The notes below the pieces were generated by a model. That model was given only the letters and a program-made list of their open reading frames with translations. It searched no databases and had not been told where the DNA came from. Position numbers and translations under genes: made by a program. Below are positions 34,856-46,292 of a stretch of DNA of 64,000 nucleotides, piece after piece. The stretch comes from Capronia americana (Eukaryota; Ascomycota; Eurotiomycetes; Chaetothyriales; Herpotrichiellaceae), in contig JADWQD010000008.1 of assembly GCA_016110215.1 (NCBI GenBank), forward strand, positions 930,001-994,000, read 5' to 3'. The first letter of the stretch is position 1. Each line of letters begins with the position of its first letter.

Positions 34856-35926
34856 ACGAATTGGTGCCTACTCAACAGCTAGAATCCCTGGAGACGAGTT
34901 CGGTGGCAAAGTGGCCTCACTTTTGCCCATGAAAGCTGGTCAGGACTGTACTTGGGTTCTTGAGCGTTTATGGTCTGTCTTGGAAGACAACCTGCCTATC
35001 GATTGATTTATTCTCTTCATGTTCAGATCCAGGTCCCCGACAGGCCGATGCAGACTCTATTTGCTGTGAAATAGAAAAAACCCACGTCTTGTGGGCAACC
35101 CTCTGGCAGACCATACGCTGCGACGGGTCGCCAGCAGGATTCTGGAGTCAGTGCTAAATATATACTGGATACTCAAAGGTGGGTATAATCTTTCCTTCTT
35201 GCACTCACGGCGTCAAAGGGAGATGACCTGGAAAGCTTTATCCCATTGCGACTGTGGATATTGTCGTCACGGTTAATGCAGAGTTTCCAATAACGCGTGT
35301 CGCCCGGGACTGTCGCGACTGGGAAGCATTCGACGAAGCAACGCATCAGCCATTCCATACCAATCCGGTCGGCTTGCAAGCATCAAGAATCTAGTTGAGC
35401 ACCAGGGAGCTGCTCACCGACTGCAACCACCAAATTCAGTCCCTATCCGTTTGTTGGGGTCTTCCCAAATGTACGATCTGATCGTAACAGCTCTACAAAT
35501 TAGCCGTTTCGTGTCGGCTGGCCTCAAGCTTTGTGTGGTTGACTATGCCGCAAGGAGAAACATTCGACGAGCGGCAGGACTTCCCGATCTTTATTCATCC
35601 CTTGAAGAAGCGTTTCCATATTATTTTTTGTGTCATCTTGTCGAACGACGACATCTCACCCATTGTGCTGATGTGTCTGGCTGAACGCTCCACCTGCAGG
35701 TCTATATAAAATTCAGTCCGGCGTCGACGAGATCGTCAGCTGGACCGGAGCACGTTCTGTTTTTGACCTAGAGACTTGAAGCTGTGCTACTGTAAACAAT
35801 ATGAGCTTTGGTTGCACGGACGCGGCACTATAAAGGTAATTGAAGTCTCGCACGAAGCACAACTTACGCAACGCTGGCCTTCCATCTGCTGTCGCGCATT
35901 GAGGTTTCCCTTCTCGTTGCCCCAAG
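34856..35926. other. Intergenic with weak coding-like fragments
   Basis: 1.07 kb. Short frames at 34860-35006 and 35270-35390 read like protein but are broken by stops and have no splice support. They could be gene remnants. The right part contains the promoter of the P450 gene. Confidence 0.3.
35703..35711 (+). promoter_or_regulatory. TATA-like element upstream of the P450 gene
   Basis: TATATAAAA lies 216 bp before the P450 start codon. A second, weaker CTATAAAG occurs at about 35829. The consensus match is direct; the function is inferred from position. Confidence 0.35.
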
Positions 35927-37820
35927 ATGTTCTCCTTCTATGTTGTCGCCCTGACTGTTCTTGTTCTGCCCCTCTGGGGTTTGGTTTGTCTTGTTCAGAA
36001 CTACAATATTGCACGCACTACCCGATTACCCATCCTGATCAGCCCAGTCAATCCATTCAATCCTTTCTGGATCCTTCTGCGCTCTTACATCAACCCGATC
36101 TTCTCCTCCCTGCCCTTTGGCCTGGGCAGCTTCACCGACTACAACTTTCTGGGTTTTGCCTGGAAGGACAAGGGTCGTCTACATGCCCTGTATGGTGGTG
36201 CATATATCATCGTCACGCCTGGACAGAACCAACTGATAGTGGGAGATGCGGACGCATGTAATGAAATCTTCAAACACTATCGCGAATGGCCGAAGAATGC
36301 CGCTTTCAACGAGCCCTTGAATACATTCGGCCCCAACGTGGGCACTGCAGAAGGAGATGCCTGGCAGCGCCAGCGGAAAATCACCGCCGTGGCTTTCAAC
36401 GAGCGCAACAACCGTCTTGTCTGGGAAGAGGCAATCAAACAAACTCGGCAAATGCTGTCGACCTGGGTATCGAAGAAGGAATTGGGTGTCACATCCACAG
36501 CTGAAGATAACTACATGTTCGAATTGCACGTCCTCACGGGGGCCGGTTTCGGCAGGAGCTATGACTTCGACAGCCCGCTCAAAGTGCCAGACCCGGGACA
36601 TACGATGAGCTACCGCGAGGCCCTCAAGGGAGTCATGGGCAACATCTTCATCACCTACGCCATCGTCAAAGTCCGCGGGCTCTCCATTTTCTTGCCCGCG
36701 AGCGCAAAGAAAGTGCAGAGATCTATCGACGAGTTCAAAGCGTACATGCGCGAGCTCGTCAACAAAGAGCGCACATTGTACTCGCAAGGGGAGGGCACAA
36801 ACGCCGCAAACCTCATGTCGACTCTTGTGCGCGCTTCGGACGAGAAGTCTCGAGGTAGTCTCACGGACGAGGAGTTCGTGGGCAATCTCTTCATTTTCAA
36901 TGTTGCTGGTCATGACACCACTGCTGGCACGTTGACATACGCTATCGGGCTTCTCGCTTGCAACCCGGAACTCCAGGATTGGATCAAAGCAGAGCTAACG
37001 GAGGTTTTTGGAGCTGGAGATGTCCAGGAGGACCAGTATGAGGCAGTGTTCCCCAGACTGAAGCGATGTATGGCGATTATGGTAAGGAGAATCCCCAGAC
37101 TCACATGGACGGGGGAGTCTGACGAACTTGATATAGTATGAGACACTGCGCATCTATGCCCCTTTGAACGGCATCCCACGTTGTACCGGAACATTACCCA
37201 GGAACCTCAAACTAGGTTCAGAAACATACACCATTCCTGCAAACACCCTTGTCTTCGTCAACAATGCTGCCGTGCAGTCCGATGCGCAGCACTGGGGTGA
37301 TGACAGGCTTATTTGGCGCCCTCAACGCTGGCTCCAACAGGATTCCGGTGGTACTGACGCCGAGGTTCCCGTGCAGCCCAAAGAGAACACCTATATCCCC
37401 TGGGCTAGTGGTCCGCGAGTCTGCCCCGGGAAGAAGTTCAGTCAGGTCGAGCACACGGCGGCCATTGCCTGTTTGTTTCACCATCACCGGGTGTCGCCTG
37501 TCGTCGACCGAGGAGAGTCCGTTCAACAGGCCAGGGAGCGATTGATGGGCGTATTGCAGGACTCGGATATGGCGCTGGCGATGCGAATGAACCACCCGGG
37601 AACAATTGAGGCTGAAGTGGAAGTTGGATGCTTGAAGCGGGTACCGGAGATCGGTCACGCGAGCGATAGTCTTCAGACAAGAACCGGATATAAGACGGTC
37701 GGTCAACACCAGGGTAGATTTCCGAATAGATGGAACAAAGCGTCGACGATACTGTCGCAGGGTCGTGTCAGCAGGCCCACCCCCCGGAGCAATCCCACAC
37801 TGGAGATGATGCGTTCTTGA
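35927..37820 (+). CDS. Cytochrome P450 monooxygenase
   Basis: Two exons (35927-37081, 37137-37820) encode 612 residues. The 55-nt intron (GTAAGG...ATATAG, branch CTGAC) is in phase 0 and lies directly before the K-helix, joining CMAIM to YETLRIYAPLNGIPR. An N-terminal membrane anchor is visible (FYVVALTVLVLPLWGLVCLV). Motifs: I-helix AGHDTT at 327-332, ExxR as ETLR at 387-390, and heme-binding PWASGPRVCPGKKF with the thiolate Cys481. The usual first Phe of the heme motif is Trp. The N-terminal part (ARTTRLPILISPVNPFNPFWIL, and later GPNVGTAEGDAWQRQRK) resembles a widespread group of fungal P450s of unknown substrate. After the expected end near LKRV (about residue 550) the frame runs on for roughly 60 residues without P450 similarity, a possible stop-codon loss or mis-annotated end. 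No biosynthetic core enzyme lies nearby. Confidence 0.87.
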
Positions 37821-38098
37821 ATTGGAAGAGGACTCGCTCCATGCCAGGAGACGAGACTGGGCATTGTATAAGGGTAACGATGGACAGCGACATGAAGAGA
37901 CTTAGTCAAGCGGTTGGCGGCAGTGAGACTGCAGTGAGATCAGTCTTCCTTCCTCTCAGCCTCGTATGCACCTTCCAAGCGATACTCTCCTTACAATTCC
38001 TGCACGCGAGGACTGAAAACCTCTGATGCATGCCCGGAAGATGTCAGTCTTCGGACTGCAAAAGAGGTCTTACACGAGAAAACGGTCGGGAATACCCA

Positions 38099-38887
38099 TC
38101 ACAAAGTCCAGTTCGTCGGAGCGAAATCCTCGAGCTTGAAGGTATCTTGCTCCATTGCGCCAATGCCTTCGACATCGGGGCCAATGCCTTGGCCAATCGT
38201 TGCTCGATCTAGCGTAAGCGGTTTGGACATCCGGGCATGACCCGCTGTCCATGAGAGTGGATTCGCAGATTTGGAGAGCTTGACGTAGTACTTCATGCGG
38301 ATCGCGACATTGTCCGTCGCAGAAATGATGACGGCGCCAAAAAAAGGCTTAGGAATGCCCTCGTGAGTTACATCGTTTTCACATAGCCTCCAAGTGACCA
38401 TTGTCTGCTCGAGCTCGGATTCGACCCACGCACGCCGCAGCTCAGCATACTGGACTGTGCGGTCTACCCCTGCCTCGGCCCCAGCACTGACTCCTGACAC
38501 AGCCTGCGTCGCGATGCCTGTGTTGACACCCGTGTGTATACTTTTCTGGATGTTCTTAGCCCCTTGCAGGCCCTGCCAGCGTTTAGGGGCATAAGCTGTC
38601 ACCGCCGGCTGTTGGGACAGAGCTTGACCCTGAGCCAGACCAGAAGCCTTGACGAGGCGCAACTCAATTTCGGCGTACTTGAAACGAACATCGTAGAACG
38701 GTAGGAAGTCGACCTGGATAACGAGGAAACATGCATCGCTTTGCCGAAACTTGCCATATCGCGCACGAGATATGCTCGTCACGATCTTGCAGTTCCGGAT
38801 CTCTTCTGCGTCGAAAGGTATTGTATCGGCGTCTGCCAGCTCTGTATCAGGCTCGAGGTGGAGCTCAATGGGGGCAATGGAATCCAT
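38099..38887 (-). CDS. Uncharacterised 262-aa protein paired with the CHAT-protease gene
   Basis: A single-exon frame from ATG 38887 (MDSIAPIELHLEPDTELADA). I do not recognise the family with certainty. The N-terminal third looks beta-rich (ACFLVIQVDFLPFYDVRF, YAEIELRLVKA). A Pro/Gln linker with VTAYAPKRWQG follows, then a Gly/Ala/Val-rich amphipathic stretch (SIHTGVNTGIATQAVSGVSA), then TVQYAELRRAWVESELEQTM, TWRLCEND, GIPKPFFGAVIISA and MKYYVKLSKS. The C-terminal 50 residues are polar and acidic (GIGAMEQDTFKLEDFAP). There is no signal peptide and no classical helix. The gene is head to head with the ZZ/CHAT gene, 379 bp between start codons, which suggests joint control. Size, gene pairing and the glycine-rich amphipathic centre are compatible with a pore-forming or gasdermin-like effector, but this is inference only. 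Confidence 0.65.
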   Translation of the reverse strand: MDSIAPIELHLEPDTELADADTIPFDAEEIRNCKIVTSISRARYGKFRQSDACFLVIQVDFLPFYDVRFKYAEIELRLVKASGLAQGQALSQQPAVTAYAPKRWQGLQGAKNIQKSIHTGVNTGIATQAVSGVSAGAEAGVDRTVQYAELRRAWVESELEQTMVTWRLCENDVTHEGIPKPFFGAVIISATDNVAIRMKYYVKLSKSANPLSWTAGHARMSKPLTLDRATIGQGIGPDVEGIGAMEQDTFKLEDFAPTNWTL

Positions 38888-39266
38888 TGCGAGAAACCTT
38901 GCGAGGAATTCAGTTCTGTCTCAAACCTAGGGGCATCGTTATGCACAAGGGATGAGAAAGCTGAGAACAGACCTTCTCGAAAGCTACGAGTCGGCCGGAA
39001 ATAATATGCAGTTGCGGGGAATGTCGCGGGGTGATTCTAGGTGATTGGATCAAACGGTTAGAATTACCTAAACCTTAAGGCAACGCCCAGACCAGGGCGT
39101 CGCTGGACCCAAATGCTATCTTAGTTGCCTCTGGACTGCATGGCTTCATTGCAAGGCTCCAAACTGTGAACTCTTCGAGATTGTATCTCACAGCTATACG
39201 ACAATGGAATTAGCCACAGCTTTCTAGTGCCTAAATCAAGACATCATAACCGGTCAGGCCGAAGCG
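38888..39266. promoter_or_regulatory. Shared divergent promoter of the 262-aa gene and the CHAT gene
   Basis: 379 bp between the two start codons with no coding frame. Head-to-head placement at this distance makes co-regulation likely. No specific operator recognised. Confidence 0.5.
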
Positions 39267-42200
39267 ATGGGCACCTCCCCAGCAAAGCAGCATCATCATG
39301 CCAATGAGGACGATCCTGCAGTGGACAAACCCCAGAGTCTAGGTGCTATGATTGAGCCATGGTACCAGGCTCTTGTCGAGGAACGCTACATTCACGCAGA
39401 CGTTCAGTGCGATGGATGCCTTTCGGTTGGTCATCTCCATTCCGGAACCAGCAGCGTTAACTTTCCAAGGAAATTCAAGCCGCCCGCTACCGATGCACTG
39501 TGTGCCAAGACTATGATCTCTGTGCCTCATGCTATGAAGACCGCGAGCGCTTACACGATACTACCCACAGTTTCTATCGCATACAGTATCGCCGTTTGGA
39601 TGTGCCTCCGATCTGGGGCGAAGACCTTGAATTAATGCGAAGATTCCACGAAGATGACTCGGCCGAAAGCTTCTACCTTCACTACCCCTGGATTTTTAAC
39701 CCATCGACTTTCGAGAAGCTGGTCGCTGGCACAGTGGATGAAGAAACACACAGGAAACATCTCAAAGCTGCCGTCGAGGGCCTCGATCCAGACGATGCCG
39801 AGCTGTTCCTAGACCAGTATATTAGAATGTGTGCCTGTGCACATTGGAAGTACCAATCGCTCAGAAATGAGGTCAAGGATCTTGTGGACATCCAACTTCT
39901 GCGAGCAGAAGCATCCCAATATTTCGCGTCGACTTGGAAGGGGCTGGCAAACGACTTGGTGGACCCGGGTTCCACTTCATCGACGCAGGGCACCGAAATT
40001 CAGAAGAAGCTTTTGCAGCATCAGATGGGACCGGCTGAATTTTGCAACATTGCAGATGCTTTTAGGTCCCATTGTGCCCAGCGAGAAGGGGAATGGGAGG
40101 CCAAGGTATCCGGTTGCACAACCGAAAACCAGTCGGCAAGGAGTCGGTATTTTAGACTGATAGCATTAGAGTCTAAGGTGAGTCAATTCTCTCGACAAGG
40201 ATGCTCTTTCTAAGTGAAATCTCAGGCAGATGGAGTCCAATTGACCATACCAGAGGATGTGCAGGCCCTTCTCCAATCTCAAAAACAGCTCAACGAGGGT
40301 GGCGAAGTAAGTTGCAAAGAGAATGTACAAACCAGCAGAAGCTATCACTAATCAGAATGGATTCCACCGCATCATAGCGGTATCGAATCTTCGAATATGA
40401 AACCATGAGAATACAGATTCACCACCTTTACGAACTCTGTGCCGATCAGCAGGTATGATCAGCCTCTATCTCTACACATTGACCGGTTTTGCTCATGACT
40501 GCTTTCAGCTACGTCTGTGCGAGGAACGAATTGCAACAAGCTCGTCAGACATGGTACAACGTGACGAAACATCCAGGGAACAGCTTCGAAGTCGATTAGA
40601 AATGCTTACAGGCAATTTCCACAATGCAGTCGACCTCTCCGAAAAGATGAATCTCGAAATTGTGTCCAAACGCTTCGAACAGCTGCGCATTTACGAGAGG
40701 CAAGGCAATCTCAGGCTCGCAAAGGAAGCGGGGGCCTCAGTTTCCGACATTGCAGCAACGACTCCAGCCATGTGCATGCTGACAGCAGCACTATCATTTG
40801 TCAAATGTTTCACGGACGGCGCTTGGCTAGAAGCATTGAGACAAGTTTGCATCATATTTGCTCGCTTGCTGAATCTAGCTGTCGACGATTCGTTCGAATT
40901 GCTAGCGGTAGGTCTTGGAGTCTCCCTAGCGTTAAGAACTTCTGCTCACGAAAATATGATCAGGCGGAAATATACTGCCATCGCATCTTGGCGGCTTTGA
41001 GAGCAGACTTAGGGAGACAGCTAAACCAATATGCAACATCGTCGATCTCTGAACGAATAGCTTGTCTCCGTCGCCGGTTTTTGCACCTGCAGAGATCGGA
41101 TCTCGCCTTTGACACACTCGTTACGGAATTGGATATGCACAAGGTGGAAGCTACCGTCTATGAACTTGGAACATCCGACTATCTGGTTGACAAACTTGAA
41201 AATGTGATTGAACCTATTAAGGCTCAAGAGTTGTGCCAAACTTTCATCACGGAGACCACGCATGCAGAGAAGAACAATTCCGACACCCCTGAGGATGCTA
41301 TGATCAGTGGGTTCGTACGTTTGGTTCTCGTTGAAGTTCTCGTCAATTCGCTTGAACCTGAGAGATGGCGAAACCAGTGTGAGCAGCTGCTGACAGAAGC
41401 AGATGCTATTTTCTCTCAGACTGGGTCACACTTGGGTGCGACCCAAGTATCCTTATTCAGGCTACGCCTTCGGTTGGAAACTTGTCCTTCGGGTGAAACT
41501 TGGAGAACTGTTCAACATTCTTTCGAAGAAATCGACTACATTCATGGCCTGGTGCGTTTAGTGAAATTCGAAGCTGCAGAAGAGATTGATGGGGGTGATC
41601 TGAGGGTAAACTCAACAAGCCCTCGAGTCTGTGCAAAGTTACTCCCTGTGCTCAAACGAGCCGGTAACGAACTGGCCTTCAGGTTGAACCAGCTGCAGAG
41701 CATGCAATCCTGGCTTCAAAGTCCAACACTAATCCTTGCTTGCGAGCGCACATTTCATCCAAGAGGCGGGTTTCAGAGTGACGAGCTTGCCTTGGTTGCT
41801 TCCAGATTCCTGTGCATGCTCTATACAACCAACAACAATTTCCGTGAAGCCTATGCGTATGCAGTTCTATGTCTGAGATATGCCGTGTCTCGCGGAGACG
41901 CTAGTGCGGGAGAAACGGCGACTACGCTCTTTCTACAGGCGCTTGCCAATGTTACTGCAGCCATGCAAGATCCAGCACGCATTGAGGAACTCACCAATCT
42001 GGCAGGAATCTGGGATAGATGGATATACATCAAGCTCAAACTATTTCTGGCCAGGTTTCAGGTGGCTGGCTCGACAATGCGGTGGTCAGAATTGCCGGTT
42101 GAATCTCTGCTATGGCTGGCAAATACGGTTTCCTGCAACGTCGAAGAAAATTCCATACAGCTCCAGACCAAGCAGCTTACAATGACTTTGAAGGCTTCGT

Positions 42201-44363
42201 TACACTTGGTCTGCAGTCTTCTCCGTCTGGCTCCTCAGGGCTTCAGAGATATGCATGCGGGAAAGGCATTACGGGCAATCGGAACAGCTGCAGAAGCTGC
42301 CGGGAATCCCCTATTATGTCTATTACTCTATGACAGCGCCAGGTGGCAATGTGGTCACAGTCAAACGCAAATTGACGCACATGAGCTCGAATTGCAGATT
42401 GGTCGACGTCTGGACTCCCTGCTATGGTGGGCGAGAGTGTTATTTGCAGACTTTTTGCCCCACTGTCAGGCCTACCTCAAAGCAGCAGAAGATTTCTTCT
42501 GGACTGAAACAACACAGCAAACATCTTACCGAAACGCTCTTACTGCCAGCATGATCCATGCCCGATCGCACCTAAGATGTGTTCACTATGAGATCGACGA
42601 CATTGATTGGGGTGAAGACACAGAAATCGACAGTCTAAGCGAGACTCAGAGAACAAACAGAGACAGGCTAGTAAGCTTCTGCAATCGAGCAGAAGAGTCT
42701 GTGCGAAGGGGTCTCAATGGAATGTAAGTGTATTGGTAAAATCGCACTCCACGTCTCTTTTGGCGAGTGTTGACATGGAACCTTGCATAGGCTTAGACTT
42801 CGAAAGCAACTTGGCACGATGCCTGCATTGCAGGCACTAGAAAATAGTAGGCTCTTCTTTTTCGAGCAAATGGAAGAATTGTACTGGACTCATATGGGCC
42901 TTGAAATGTCGCTTTCCAGACTGACCGGAGATCCATACCCATTGTGGCAAGCAATGCAGGAATGGAAAGCGGTCGCCTTAGTCGAAGTGATGTCCAGAGG
43001 GTTAATCACTTCGATTGAAAACCAAGATGGTGAGGATCTGGGAGTCGAAGACGTGAATTTGCCAACTGTCGAAGCGAGCGAGAAGGCACGCGAGCTTCTC
43101 GACCAGTTCTCGACCACTGAACCAGTCCGCGAAGACGATATCTATGCGATGGCAGAAATTGCGGAACAACACCTCGACGAAGGGGCCAGTGTTGTCTTCG
43201 TGGATTGGGTTCGTTACCATGACACACTTTTCGTTGCAGCATGGAATGGGACTACCTCAGCACTACGGAAACGAGTAGTCGAGTACGACTACTGGAAGAT
43301 AGAGAAATGGGTAAAGGACAACCTGGGCGTTGAAGGTCTCCAGCAAGGGCAAGTTGTCCGCAAAAAGTTGATGCGCACAAGGACCCTCGATCAGCTGCGA
43401 CCTATCTTGGAGCCCATTGAAGGTTTCGTCAATCCGAATGATCTGGTTGTCTTCTGCCCTGCGGGTATATTGCACGCCATCCCCCTACACGCGATTCCGT
43501 TTGGGCCAGAAGGAAAACCGTTGATCATCACTAATCCGGTCATCTATAGTGCTAGTAGCACGCTTCTTTGGAAATGTGTCTCAAAAGCCGCCGGCTTTCG
43601 CGCTACAAATCGGGACGATATCAAGGCGATTGCATTCGCGCGACTGGGTCCAGAGGACCCTCGAGAAGAGGAGAGGATTAAGCAAGTTACGACGTCTACA
43701 ATGCAATATTTTCCCAACCGAAAAGTGACTGCCGGACGAGATGTGACGAGAACTAAGTTCATGGAGTTGGCGAAAGGTGCAAATATTCTACATTATCATG
43801 GCCACGCCTACCTCGAAGCTGCAGAGCGGAAGAATAGAGCCCTTGTCGTTGAGACAGAGCAGTCTCTCTCCACAAGTGACAATGGCCACCTGACCACTAT
43901 GGATATCTTCGACCTAGGGCTCGACTCTGCTCTCGTGGTCCTCCTCGCCTGCGCCTCGGGAGAGGAGGACATTGCACCCAACGACGACCCTTTGGGCATG
44001 CTCTCTGCGTTCCTCTATGCCGGTGCTACCAGTTGCATTGCCACCTTGTGGCCAACTCAGACATCAGACGCAAGAGCTTTTGCCACCCGATTCTACGCAC
44101 ACGCCTTTGGAGGACACGGCACAGCGAGCCAGAGCGATTCGTCTGTGTTTTTGGCAAAAGCCCTGCAGAGCACGGTTCAGGAACTGTGGGAGGATTGGGA
44201 CGAAGATGGGCCCTATCACTGGGCACAGTTTGAGCTGCGTAAGTACAGCGCAACCCCGAACCTGGCTGAATTGATGATCAGGATGAATACTAACCGAGAC
44301 ACTTCGAATATCTCTGCACAGACGGAGCATGGTTTTGTAATTTCGGCCCTGTCCTATCCCTAG
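39267..44363 (+). CDS. ZZ zinc-finger / helical-repeat / CHAT protease protein
   Basis: Seven exons (39267-39425, 39470-40177, 40226-40306, 40378-40452, 40509-40907, 40964-42723, 42791-44363) sum to 1585 codons, 1584 residues. All six introns have GT-AG ends and keep the frame. An N-terminal ZZ finger spans both sides of intron 1: C48, C51, C62, C65, C71, C74, H82, H86 (CDGC, YRCTVCQDYDLCASCYED, HDTTH). The middle 1000 residues are helical, with TPR-like segments (MISGFVRLVLVEVLVNSLE, LYTTNNNFREAYAYAVLCLR). The C-terminus is a CHAT domain, a caspase-related cysteine peptidase: LVVFCPAGILHAIPLHAIPF, then NILHYHGHAYLE with likely catalytic His1399, VVLLACASG with Cys1448, then DPLGMLSAFLYAGATSCIAT and LWPTQ. 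CHAT proteins cleave partners after a sensing event; fungal ones often sit beside cell-death effectors. Here the neighbour is the divergent 262-aa gene. Confidence 0.88.
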
Positions 44364-46292
44364 AGGGTGCTGCCCATGAAGCGGAGTGATGGTTCCCGCT
44401 GCCATTACTCCTTCCGGGCTTGCAAAGACCAATTGGAAGACGGCTATGGTATGGAAGTCAGATCGCAAGTGGGTTCGGAGGAGACGCGTACCTCTTGCGA
44501 GATGAGGGCCCCGTCGGCGTTTCCAAAACCAGACGACCCTCACTGCCACAGCTCAAAAATTGGATTAGTTTATGGTTCAGGTCAAACAGCGCGATTTTCA
44601 GGTCGAAAAAAAAGGAAATGGACTATGGAGAGGTCAAGATTCGATGCTGAGTATATTAATATTCGCATTGACAGCGATTGCATCTCTCGGTTGCGCTGTT
44701 CGCGACTTCTGTCTGACTGACAGGATTCCTCTACGCTTCTGCAGGATGACCGAAACACCCACGTGTGAGAAGCTGACGATACACAAATCTCCAGTTCCAT
44801 GGATGCTCTCATCACGCAATAGTGAGGAGAACCACGACGAAATTGCTGATTAGCATTGAATAAAAAGGGATAATCATTCCCAGGAACCACTTTTGTTACA
44901 GTAGGAGACTCGAAAGGTCGAATACGATCTCCTTTTCAATCCTCCTCTCAGCTGGTCTTTGCAGGACAAGACACAAGACACATCGAGCCTTTCTCGTTAA
45001 GAGCACCAGGCAAGAGCGCAGGCAAGGGAGATTGTCGACAATTGTGGCCTATAGAGGGGGCGTCTCAGCCCGTACATGCACCCCCCCTGTGCACAACGGT
45101 TGCTTCCGACAGTCTTCGCTTCGGCTTACCTTGAATTTTACCGTGATGTATAGAGTGGACAGTTGTTTTATATACCGGCGGACGAGCCCTGGAGGCTAAC
45201 GTCACGCCCTTTTTGTGACTTGATTCGGAGGACATGATAGATTCAAAGGGGTCTGGGGCGACGCCTGACTACGTAGTTACGAAGGCCTACGGTATAGGAT
45301 ATGTGGGCGCGATTGATCCGTTACTCGGTACTCAGGCCGAATGCCACCATAATCAGTCACGCGCAGGAGCATCTCAGGTTCAAGAAGCGAGCCTCAGGGC
45401 CACGCTTGATTGCAGAGATGGAAATGGAATGCATGTCCTCGTGTCGAGATCCCGACGTCGAATTGGCTGTTTCACGACCGGAATCTCGACACCGTCGCCC
45501 CTCCTGGCCAATGTGACCTCGCGCAGCTTTTGCTCAGGCCGGCTTGGGCACGATTTAACTTCGGCTCAGCGTAAAGGTTGTCCCTCCTCCAGACTGTTAA
45601 GTTTTTAACGAGTACCCCAGACGAGGCTCTAGGGGGGTTCCCTGGAAACGCACCGTGGCATATTCCCTCCTCGACCCTGGCCAAGCGAGTCGGTCGTCAT
45701 GAGGCGTGATGGCCTCGCACGACGTACCTTGTGTCCCAGGCTCGAGAGAGTCCCCGGAAATAGTCCCATATCCCTTCCAATGTCTCGTTGGTTTTCTGCC
45801 TCCATTTTCGTCTACTCTCTCCCTCCGCACCTTGCGTCTCTCAAGCTTGGGGTCCTGTTACGACTGATAGTCAAGGGGCAGTCTGATCTCTCCCACTGTC
45901 ACGTGATGGGTTGGACACGGACAATCTTTTACGATTCAAGCTATGTTGCGGGGAATCATTCCCCTCGGATACCGAATCTACCGCCAGATCCGGGGACCCT
46001 GCATTCGAGTATTAGTGCGCTTGCACAATCGATTGATTGCTGCCTGGAGGCTGCTTGCTTCTCGCACGATGCTGTTCGAGGCTTCAAGGCTTCAAGTCAA
46101 ACAATGCGGAGACGAACAAATAAACCTTCTGTTCATAATATCTCCCAGCCATCCTAAAGGGCCACCTTACGTCCAGTAAATTGGAGAGCGCAGCACTTTA
46201 CTCTCAATCGAAAGTTGGGACACAACCACCCGTGAAATCCGACATCCACCGAAGGCCCCCGTCTCCCGCAACTGACTTTACGTTCAACCACC
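44364..46292. other. Non-coding stretch carrying repeat copy 1
   Basis: 1.9 kb with no supported gene. It contains the dispersed repeat (45369-45569) and a TATA-like TTTATATACC at about 45167 that has no obvious gene behind it. Confidence 0.35.
45369..45569. repeat. Dispersed repeat, copy 1, with internal inverted repeat
   Basis: About 200 bp that aligns by eye to 47719-47906 and partly to 50323-50430. Shared blocks: CTCAGGTT near the left end, then TCGAGAT-CCGA-GTCGAA, CTGTTTCAC-ACCGGAATCTC, and TCAGGCCGGCT. Inverted arms GTGTCGAGATCCCG (45441-45454) and CGGAATCTCGACAC (45479-45492) match except for one base and can form a hairpin with a 24-base loop. Confidence 0.75.

Noticed and set aside
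34860..35390. Broken coding-like fragments between GTPase and P450
   Set aside because: Stops in every frame, no splice junctions that join them, and no family recognised; left as possible remnants only.
36179..36913. 244-codon minus-strand frame
   Set aside because: Antisense shadow of the P450 first exon; no family features.
26963..44363. Secondary-metabolite gene cluster around the P450
   Set aside because: No PKS, NRPS, terpene cyclase, DMATS or other core enzyme is present; neighbours are recognition/cell-death-type genes.
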